From Rhodobacter capsulatus (GTDB lineage Bacteria > Pseudomonadota > Alphaproteobacteria > Rhodobacterales > Rhodobacteraceae), in contig NZ_SWJZ01000054.1 of the NCBI RefSeq assembly GCF_005144475.1, positions 1 to 45,744 on the forward strand: DNA of 45,744 nt, read 5' to 3'. Shown here piece after piece: positions 37,149-45,744 of the stretch. Under the pieces are notes generated by a model. It was not told the DNA's origin and did no database searches. It was given only the letters and a program-made list of their open reading frames with translations. Made by a program: the position numbers and the translations under genes. Positions within the stretch are counted from its first letter, which is position 1. Each line of letters begins with the position of its first letter.

Positions 37149-37634
37149 TCACAACAGCTTTTGCATCAGCACAAGGTCGATAAAACGGCCGAATTTGTGC
37201 CCGGCCTGGGCGATCCGCCCGGCCTCGACATAGCCCACCGCGGCATGAAACGCGAGACCCGCGGGATTTTCCGCCGAAACCCCCGCCACCATCAGATGCA
37301 CGCCGCGGGTGCGGGCGTGATCCTCGATCGCCGCCATCAGCGCCCGGCCGACGCCCTGCCCCCGCGCCGCCTCGGACAGGATGATCGTGTGTTCCATCGA
37401 ACGCGCATAGCCAAGCCCCTTGCGGAACTGGTCGTAGCTGGCAAAGCCCAGCACCGCGCCGTCGCGCGCGGCGACGAAAAACGCCCGGCCCTCGGCCTGC
37501 CGCGCGGCGATCTGCGCGGTCAGGCTGTCGACCGTGTGCGGCGTCGGCGAGAAGCCCACCGTGGCGGTTTCGATCAGCGGATTCCAGAACCCGAGAATGG
37601 CCGGAACATCGGCAGGCGTGGCGGGGCGGATCAT
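37149..37634 (-). CDS. GNAT N-acetyltransferase (phosphinothricin acetyltransferase-like)
   Basis: A 161-residue GNAT enzyme. It starts MIRPATPADVPAILGFWN, carries the strand VLGFASYDQFR, and has the acetyl-CoA loop ARGQGVGRALMAAIEDHA followed by AENPAGLAFHAAVGYVEAGR, the pattern of PAT/YncA-like acetyltransferases. Substrates of this group include phosphinothricin, methionine sulfoximine and related amino-acid analogues. The ATG at 37634 has a strong AGGAGA ribosome-binding site. It is divergent from nhaA, with 150 bp between them. Confidence 0.9.
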   Translation of the reverse strand: MIRPATPADVPAILGFWNPLIETATVGFSPTPHTVDSLTAQIAARQAEGRAFFVAARDGAVLGFASYDQFRKGLGYARSMEHTIILSEAARGQGVGRALMAAIEDHARTRGVHLMVAGVSAENPAGLAFHAAVGYVEAGRIAQAGHKFGRFIDLVLMQKLL

Positions 37635-37784
37635 CGGACATCTCCTTTCGCGCACCATGGCCCGGGGTGGCCGCGGATGCAATCGGCGGCGCAGCAGACG
37701 AAAACGACGCGCCAAGGGTCGATTTTTCTTGCACCCGGGGCCTCAACCCCCATTTTCGAACAAACAACAGGGACAGGAGCGCCA

Positions 37785-40137
<2,353 letters not shown>

Positions 40138-40173
40138 GGCCCCGCCCAGTTTCAGTCGTGACCGGAGGCTTGC

Positions 40174-41073
40174 GTGGCACGAGACCGCGACGAGGACTAT
40201 GCCGGACCGCTGCGCCGCATCCTGATTGCGGTGCTGGCGATCGGGCTTGCGCTTTCCTTCCTTTTGTGGCGCATCGACGGCCCGCGGGTCGAGCGGCTGC
40301 GCTCGGCCTTTGTCGACCGTTTCGTGCCGACCTTCGACTGGGCGATGGTGCCGGTGACGAAGGCCCTTGGCATGGTCGAGGGCTTTCAAAGCTACGCCCG
40401 CATTTATGAACAGAACCAGGAACTTCGCCGCGAACTTCAGCAGATGAAGGCGTGGAAGGAAGCGGCGGTGCAGCTGGAGCAGCAAAACGCCAAGCTGCTT
40501 TCGCAAAATCAGGTGCGGCTGGATCCGAAGCTGACCTCGGTTTCCGGCGTCGTGCTGGCCGACAGCGGCAGCCCGTTCCGGCAATCGGTGCTGCTCAACG
40601 TGGGCTCGCGCGATGGCATCGTCGATGGCTGGGCGACGATGGACGGGCTGGGGCTTGTCGGGCGCATTTCCGGCGTCGGCAAAACGACAAGCCGGGTGGT
40701 TCTGTTGACCGACACCGCGTCCCGCGTGCCGGTGACGATCCAGCCCGCCGGGCAACGCGCGCTGCTGGCGGGGGACAATTCGACCCTGCCGCCGCTCGAC
40801 TTCCTCGAAAACCCCGATCTGGTGCGGCCGGGCGACCGGGTCGTGACCTCGGGCGACGGCGGGGTGTTCCCGGCCGGGCTGCTGGTGGGTCAGGTCGTGC
40901 AGGGGCAGGACCGCCGCTTGCGCGTGCTGCTGGCCGCCGATTACCAGCGCCTTGATTTCTTGCGCGTCCTGCGCTCGCATCCGGCCGAGCGGATCAAGGA
41001 CGTCGGCCCGCTCGTGCCGCCGCCCGCCATCGAGCCCCTGCCCCCCGCCGCCGCCGGGGGCGAGGATGGTTGA
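40174..41073 (+). CDS. mreC: Rod shape-determining protein MreC
   Basis: A 299-residue bitopic protein. A short basic tail is followed by one membrane helix (AVLAIGLALSFLLWRI), a coiled coil (EQNQELRRELQQMKAWKEA, about 70-105) and the beta-barrel-rich periplasmic MreC domain (GVVLADSGSPFRQSVLLNVG, then LGLVGRISGVGKTTSRVVLL). MreC activates the RodA-PBP2 synthase. It starts at a GTG after a GGAGG ribosome-binding site. The C-terminus is Pro/Ala-rich. Its end overlaps mreD by eight bases. Confidence 0.94.
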   Translation: MARDRDEDYAGPLRRILIAVLAIGLALSFLLWRIDGPRVERLRSAFVDRFVPTFDWAMVPVTKALGMVEGFQSYARIYEQNQELRRELQQMKAWKEAAVQLEQQNAKLLSQNQVRLDPKLTSVSGVVLADSGSPFRQSVLLNVGSRDGIVDGWATMDGLGLVGRISGVGKTTSRVVLLTDTASRVPVTIQPAGQRALLAGDNSTLPPLDFLENPDLVRPGDRVVTSGDGGVFPAGLLVGQVVQGQDRRLRVLLAADYQRLDFLRVLRSHPAERIKDVGPLVPPPAIEPLPPAAAGGEDG

Positions 41074-41605
41074 CCCCGTCACCTCGCGCCGGCTGGCGCA
41101 TGCGGCGCTTTATCTTGGCCTGGTGCTGATCATCCTGTTTCTGCGGATGCTGCCGATCAACCCGGTCTCGGACGGGTTTCCGGGCCCGGACCTGACGCTG
41201 GCGCTGACGCTGGCCTGGGTGATGCGCCGCCCCGATTACCTGCCCGCGGCGCTGATCGTCGCCGCCTTCCTGCTGGAAGATTTCATGTATTGGCGCCCGA
41301 TCGGGCTTTGGGCGCTGATCGTGCTGGGCGGCACCGAATTCCTGCGCGCGCGCGAGGAAAGCTCGCGCGATCTGCCCTTCGTGCTGGAAGCGGTGCTGAT
41401 CGGCTCGGTGATGATCGGCATGCTGCTGGCGAACCGCTTCATCCTTGGGCTGGTGATGGTCGAGCAACCGCCGCTTGGTCGCGAACTTTTGCGCATGCTG
41501 GCGACCTTTGTCGCCTATCCTTTCGTCGTGGCGCTGTCGGCGCTGGCCTTCGGGCTGCGCCGCGCCGCGCCGGGCGAGGTCGACGACCTTGGGCGGCCGC
41601 TGTGA
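41066..41605 (+). CDS. mreD: Rod shape-determining protein MreD
   Basis: A 179-residue integral membrane protein with about five helices (LYLGLVLIILFLRMLPI, LTLALTLAWVMRR, AALIVAAFLLEDFMYWRPIGLWAL and others). Sequence conservation in MreD is weak, but the position between mreC and the PBP2 gene, the size and the topology identify it. The ATG at 41066 overlaps the end of mreC. An in-frame upstream extension lies inside mreC and is not needed. Confidence 0.88.
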   Translation: MVDPVTSRRLAHAALYLGLVLIILFLRMLPINPVSDGFPGPDLTLALTLAWVMRRPDYLPAALIVAAFLLEDFMYWRPIGLWALIVLGGTEFLRAREESSRDLPFVLEAVLIGSVMIGMLLANRFILGLVMVEQPPLGRELLRMLATFVAYPFVVALSALAFGLRRAAPGEVDDLGRPL

Positions 41606-41621
41606 ACGGGGGAGCGACAGG

Positions 41622-43559
41622 ATGCTGAAGGGGCTCAGACGGCGCAGTCAGGCCAATGCCCAGGCCAGCCGCACCACGATCACCCGCCGCGCGTTGCTGC
41701 TGGGCGGCGCGCAGGCGGCGGTGGTGGCGGCGCTGGGGCTGCGGATGCGGCACATGCAGCTGGAACGCGCCGATGAATTCCGCATGCTGGCGGATGGCAA
41801 TTCGATCAAGATCCGGCTGATCCCGCCCGCGCGCGGGCTGATCTATGACCGCAACGGCCTGCTTGTGGCGGGCAACGAGCAGAATTACCGCGTCACCCTG
41901 ACCCGCGAGGATGCCGAGGACGTGCCGGGCGAGCTGGCGGCGCTGCGCCAGCTGATCCCGATGAGCGATGCGGAAGCCGCCGAGCTGCTGGCGGAAATCG
42001 CCCGCCGTCCGCCGAATGCGCCGATCACCATCGCCGACCGGCTGAGCTGGGAGGAATTCTGCTCGGTCTCGATCAACACCCCCGCCCTGCCCGGCGTCTC
42101 GCCCGAGGTCGGCCTGTCGCGGCATTACCCGCATGGGCCGGATTTCGCGCATGTGCTGGGCTATGTCGGGCCGGTGTCGGATTACGACCTGTCGAAGCTG
42201 GAAAACCCCGATCCGCTGCTGCGGATTCCGCGCTTCCAGCTGGGCAAGTCGGGGATCGAGGCGAAACTGGAAGACGAGCTGCGCGGCACCGCCGGGCAGC
42301 GCCGGGTCGAGGTGAATTCGGCCGGGCGCGAGATGCGCGAACTCAGCCGCCGCGAGGGCGATCCGGGCGTGGCGCTGCAGCTGACGCTGGATGCGCGGCT
42401 GCAGAATTTCGCGCTGCAGCGGCTGGCGGGCGAAAGCGCCGCCGCGGTGGTGATGGATGTGACGAACGGCGACATCATGGCCATCGCCTCGGCGCCGTCC
42501 TTTGACCCGAACCTGTTCGTGCGCGGCATTTCCGGCGCCGATTATGGCGCGCTGATGGAAAACGACCACCGGCCGCTGGCCGACAAGACGGTGCAGGGCG
42601 TCTATCCGCCCGGCTCGACCTTCAAGCTGGTGACGCTGCTCGCCGCGCTGGAAGCCGGGGTCGTCAGCCCCGAGGAGACCGTCTATTGCCCGGGCTACAT
42701 GACCGTGGGCGGGCGGCGCTTCGGCTGCTGGAAGCACTCGGGCCATGGCCGGGTGAATGCGGTCTACAGTCTCGAGCAAAGCTGCGACACCTATTACTAC
42801 GAGGTCTCGCAGCGCGTCGGCATCGAGGCGATCGCGGCGATGGCGAAGCGGCTGGGCATCGGCGTCAAGCATGACCTGCCGATGTCGGCGGTGGCCGAGG
42901 GCAATGCGCCGACGAAGGACTGGAAGCTGAAGCGGCACGGCAAGGACTGGCTGATCGGCGACACGATCAACGCCTCGATCGGGCAGGGCTATGTGCTCGC
43001 CTCGCCGCTGCAGCTCGCCGTGATGGTGTCGCGCGTCGCCTCGGGCCGGGCGGTGGTGCCGCGGCTGGTGCGGGCGCGCAACGGGGTCGAGGTGCCCGCC
43101 CCCGAGGCGCCCAAGCTCGACATCGATCCGGCGCATCTGGCCGTGGCGCGGCGCGGCATGTGGGCGGTGGTGAACGGCCCGCACGGGACCGCGGGCGGAT
43201 CCAAGGTCGTCACGCAGGAATGGTTGATGGCGGGCAAGACCGGCACCTCGCAGGTGCGCTCGGCCGTGGTCAACAACAAGGCCGTGCCCTGGGAGCAGCG
43301 CGACCATGCGCTGTTCGTCTGTTTCGCCCCGGTGGCCGATCCGAAATATGCGGTGGCGCTGATCGTCGAACATGGCGGCGGCGGCTCGGCGGCGGCGGCG
43401 CCGATCGCGCGCGATATCCTGCTGTTTGCGCTGGCGGGCGGGCTGCCGCCGCTGGCCGCCTATCCGGCGGCGCAGCGCGAGACGGTGAAAACCCGCTTCG
43501 AGGGGCTTGATCTGATCGATCCGGCGCAATTCGCCGCGCCGACCCGTGGCCGGGCCTGA
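41622..43559 (+). CDS. mrdA: Penicillin-binding protein 2 (elongation transpeptidase)
   Basis: A 645-residue class B PBP, the transpeptidase of the elongasome. One N-terminal membrane helix (LLLGGAQAAVVAALGLRM) is followed by the dimerisation or pedestal domain (PPARGLIYDRNG at its start) and the transpeptidase domain. The catalytic motifs are S332-T-F-K335, S387-C-D389 and K539-T-G541. The neighbours mreBCD and rodA distinguish it from the division enzyme FtsI. The ATG at 41622 follows GGGGGAG. Length and motifs are complete. Confidence 0.96.
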   Translation: MLKGLRRRSQANAQASRTTITRRALLLGGAQAAVVAALGLRMRHMQLERADEFRMLADGNSIKIRLIPPARGLIYDRNGLLVAGNEQNYRVTLTREDAEDVPGELAALRQLIPMSDAEAAELLAEIARRPPNAPITIADRLSWEEFCSVSINTPALPGVSPEVGLSRHYPHGPDFAHVLGYVGPVSDYDLSKLENPDPLLRIPRFQLGKSGIEAKLEDELRGTAGQRRVEVNSAGREMRELSRREGDPGVALQLTLDARLQNFALQRLAGESAAAVVMDVTNGDIMAIASAPSFDPNLFVRGISGADYGALMENDHRPLADKTVQGVYPPGSTFKLVTLLAALEAGVVSPEETVYCPGYMTVGGRRFGCWKHSGHGRVNAVYSLEQSCDTYYYEVSQRVGIEAIAAMAKRLGIGVKHDLPMSAVAEGNAPTKDWKLKRHGKDWLIGDTINASIGQGYVLASPLQLAVMVSRVASGRAVVPRLVRARNGVEVPAPEAPKLDIDPAHLAVARRGMWAVVNGPHGTAGGSKVVTQEWLMAGKTGTSQVRSAVVNNKAVPWEQRDHALFVCFAPVADPKYAVALIVEHGGGGSAAAAPIARDILLFALAGGLPPLAAYPAAQRETVKTRFEGLDLIDPAQFAAPTRGRA

Positions 43560-43568
43560 GGGGGCGCG

Positions 43569-44708
43569 ATGAGTTACCTTGAAAACAACCTCAAGACGAT
43601 CCCCTCCGGGCCGACGAAGATCCTGTTCCTGAACTGGCCGCTGATCTTCCTTTTGACCGCGGTGGCGGGGACCGGCTTTCTGATGCTCTATTCGGTCGCC
43701 GGGGGGAACCTTGAAACCTGGGCCGAGCCGCAGATGAAGCGTTTCGGCGTCGGGCTGGTGGCGATGATCGCGGTCGGGCTGACGCCGATCTGGTTCTGGC
43801 GCAACGTCTCGGGGGTGATCTACACCATCGCGCTGTTGCTGCTGCTGGCGGTGGAATTCGTCGGCGATATCGGGATGGGCGCGCAGCGCTGGCTCGATCT
43901 TGGCCCCTTGCGGCTGCAACCCTCGGAAATCATGAAGATCGGTCTGGTGATGCTTCTGGCCGCCTATTACGACTGGCTGCCCGCCGAAAAGGTCTCCAGC
44001 CCGATCTGGGTGGCGCTGCCGGTGGCGCTGATCCTGATGCCGACATTCCTCGTGCTGACCCAGCCCGACCTTGGCACGGCGGTGATGCTGACCTTGGGCG
44101 GCGGTTTCGTGATGTTCGCGGCCGGGGTCAGCCTTTGGTATTTCGGCACGATCATCGCCCTTGTCGTGGGGCTGGTGGCGGCGGTGCTGGAAAGCCGCGG
44201 CACCTCGTGGCAGCTGTTGCACGACTACCAGTTCAAGCGCATCGACACTTTCCTGGACCCTTCCGCCGATCCTTTGGGCGCGGGCTACAACATCATGCAG
44301 GCGCAAATCGCGCTGGGCTCGGGCGGCTGGTCGGGGCGGGGCTACATGCAGGGCACGCAAAGCCATCTGAACTTCCTGCCGGAAAAACACACCGACTTCA
44401 TCTTCACCACGCTGGCCGAGGAATTCGGCTTCATCGGCGCCTTTGGCCTTTTGGCGCTTTATGTCGGCATCATCGCTTTTGCGACCTATACCGCGCTCTC
44501 GACCAAGGACCGCTATGCCTCGCTCGTCTCGCTGGGGGTGGCGGGGACGTTCTTCTTCTTCTTCGCCATCAACATGGGGATGGTGATGGGGCTGATGCCG
44601 GTGGTGGGGGTGCCGCTGCCGATGGTCAGCTATGGCGGCACGGCGATGATGATCCTTCTGGCCGCCTTCGGCCTTGTCCAAAGCGCCCATGTCCACCGAC
44701 CGAGGTAA
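43569..44708 (+). CDS. rodA: Peptidoglycan polymerase RodA (SEDS family)
   Basis: A 379-residue polytopic SEDS glycosyltransferase. The motifs AQRWLDLGPLRLQPSEIMKIG, LLHDYQFKRIDTFLDPSADPLGAGYN, FLPEKHTDFIFTTLAEEFGF and MVSYGGTAMMIL are diagnostic of RodA. It pairs with PBP2, encoded ten bases upstream, to polymerise and cross-link side-wall peptidoglycan. It is the second SEDS gene in the window, after ftsW. It ends three bases before the next gene. Confidence 0.96.
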   Translation: MSYLENNLKTIPSGPTKILFLNWPLIFLLTAVAGTGFLMLYSVAGGNLETWAEPQMKRFGVGLVAMIAVGLTPIWFWRNVSGVIYTIALLLLLAVEFVGDIGMGAQRWLDLGPLRLQPSEIMKIGLVMLLAAYYDWLPAEKVSSPIWVALPVALILMPTFLVLTQPDLGTAVMLTLGGGFVMFAAGVSLWYFGTIIALVVGLVAAVLESRGTSWQLLHDYQFKRIDTFLDPSADPLGAGYNIMQAQIALGSGGWSGRGYMQGTQSHLNFLPEKHTDFIFTTLAEEFGFIGAFGLLALYVGIIAFATYTALSTKDRYASLVSLGVAGTFFFFFAINMGMVMGLMPVVGVPLPMVSYGGTAMMILLAAFGLVQSAHVHRPR

Positions 44709-44711
44709 ATC

Positions 44712-45650
44712 ATGCTGACCGTCCTTTTCGCCGACCGGATCGAAAACTGGCCCGCCTATGAAGTGGCGTTGACCGCGGCCTTGGCCGAGGCGGGCATCGC
44801 CGCGCGCCTCGTGCTGCCGCCGGTCGATCCGGCTTTGGTCGATTACATCGTCTACAGCCCGCGCGGCCCGGTGCAGGATTTCACCGCCTATACCCGCACG
44901 AAGGCGGTGCTGAGCCTTTGGGCCGGGGTGGAACGGGTGGTGGGCAATCCGACGCTGACGCAGCCCTTGTGCCGGATGGTCGATCAGGGGCTGGAGCGCG
45001 GCATGGTCGAATGGGTGACGGGCCATGTGCTGCGCGCCCATCTGAACATCGACTTTTTCCTGTCGCATCAAGATGGTGTCTGGCGGCAGGCGGGCCATGT
45101 GCCGCCGCTTGCGCAAGATCGTTCGGTGGTGGTGCTGGGCCTTGGCGCGCTCGGCGGCGCCTGTGCGACGACGCTTGCGGCGCTTGGCTTCAAGGTGACC
45201 GGCTGGAGCCGGACGCCGAAGACCCTGACCGGGATCACCTGTCTTGCGGGCGCCGAGGGGCTGCGCGCGGCGCTGTCACGCGCCGAGATTCTGGTCACCG
45301 TGCTGCCGAACACGCCCGAGACGACCGATCTTCTGAACGCCGAAACGCTGGCGCTGCTGCCCCGCGGTGCGGCGATCCTGAACCCCGGCCGCGGCACGCT
45401 GATTGACGATGCGGCGCTGCTGGCGGCGCTGGAAGCCGGGCAGATCGGCCATGCGACGCTCGATGTGTTCCGGGTGGAACCGCTGCCGCCCGAGCATCCC
45501 TATTGGGCGCATCCGAAGGTCACCGTCACCCCGCATATCGCGGCCGAGACCCGCCCGGCCTCGGCCGCGCGGGTGATTGCGGAGAACATCCGCCGGTTTG
45601 AGGCAGGCGAGGCGCCGCTGCATCTGGTCGATCGCACCCGCGGGTACTGA
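44712..45650 (+). CDS. ghrA: Glyoxylate/hydroxypyruvate reductase A-like dehydrogenase
   Basis: A 312-residue D-isomer-specific 2-hydroxyacid dehydrogenase. The NAD(P) loop is VVLGLGALGGACATTLAALG, followed by GWSRTPK, whose Arg suggests NADP preference. The catalytic Arg, Glu and His are expected in LNPGRGTLID, DVFRVEPLPPEHPYW and TPHIAAETRP. The order and lack of the usual N-terminal substrate domain length match GhrA, which reduces glyoxylate and hydroxypyruvate. It is in line with rodA and may be co-transcribed, but no functional link to cell shape is known. The gene is complete at the contig end. Confidence 0.88.
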   Translation: MLTVLFADRIENWPAYEVALTAALAEAGIAARLVLPPVDPALVDYIVYSPRGPVQDFTAYTRTKAVLSLWAGVERVVGNPTLTQPLCRMVDQGLERGMVEWVTGHVLRAHLNIDFFLSHQDGVWRQAGHVPPLAQDRSVVVLGLGALGGACATTLAALGFKVTGWSRTPKTLTGITCLAGAEGLRAALSRAEILVTVLPNTPETTDLLNAETLALLPRGAAILNPGRGTLIDDAALLAALEAGQIGHATLDVFRVEPLPPEHPYWAHPKVTVTPHIAAETRPASAARVIAENIRRFEAGEAPLHLVDRTRGY

Positions 45651-45655
45651 GGGCG

Positions 45656-45744
<89 letters not shown>

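Overview
The window reads as one contig from a high-GC alphaproteobacterium of the Rhodobacterales. Rhodobacter, possibly R. capsulatus, is my best guess. The support is the gene order ftsW-murG-murC-(DUF2484)-murB-ddl-ftsQ-ftsA-ftsZ-lpxC-bamD-recN, a long FtsZ with a Pro/Gln-rich linker, an aerobic-type CobS/CobT pair, an HdaA with a clamp-binding N-terminus, and a repeated intergenic motif built on GGGATATTTGCACCAAGG. Species identity is inference. Both ends carry long G or G/C homopolymers that look like sequencing or assembly artefacts, so the window is probably a complete draft contig. I see no tRNA, rRNA, CRISPR array, insertion sequence or prophage. Nearly all of it is core genome.

Layout. 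(1) 97-1237: a J-domain protein and a DUF4177 protein on the minus strand. (2) 1402-6067: cobS, cobT and an M24 aminopeptidase P on the plus strand. (3) 6247-8801: ackA and a MaoC-phosphotransacetylase fusion on the minus strand, then a D-lactate-dehydrogenase-like flavoprotein and a small NTF2-like protein on the plus strand. (4) 10899-25009: a 14-kb minus-strand division and cell-wall cluster from ftsW down to recN, broken only by short gaps, one paired repeat and a terminator after ftsZ. (5) 25304-28979: L-lactate dehydrogenase, a dioxygenase/DoxX pair with a divergent LysR regulator, and a small unknown ORF. (6) 29096-34690: AI-2E-type permease, hdaA, ppk and ppx. (7) 34925-37634: exported protein, endonuclease/phosphatase-fold protein, TerB/J-domain protein and GNAT enzyme on the minus strand. 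(8) 37785-45650: nhaA, then mreB-mreC-mreD-mrdA-rodA (cell elongation), then a ghrA-like reductase.

The genes cohere around envelope growth. The dcw block makes lipid II and the divisome, lpxC and bamD serve the outer membrane, and the mre block builds the elongasome. HdaA controls DnaA, and ppk/ppx set polyphosphate levels; ppk has a convincing Pho box in front of it.

The best candidate for something under-described is a family of structured intergenic elements at 6077-6240, 10742-10895, 20898-21045 and, as a single half, 25136-25206. A full copy is two inverted half-elements. Each half has a GC-rich outer hairpin, a middle hairpin whose sequence differs between copies while its pairing is kept, and a conserved core. 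Other points worth checking are 15-nt in-frame tandem repeats in ftsQ and in the LysR gene, a sigma-54-like promoter at 28689-28704, and DnaA-box-like motifs between ftsA and ftsZ.
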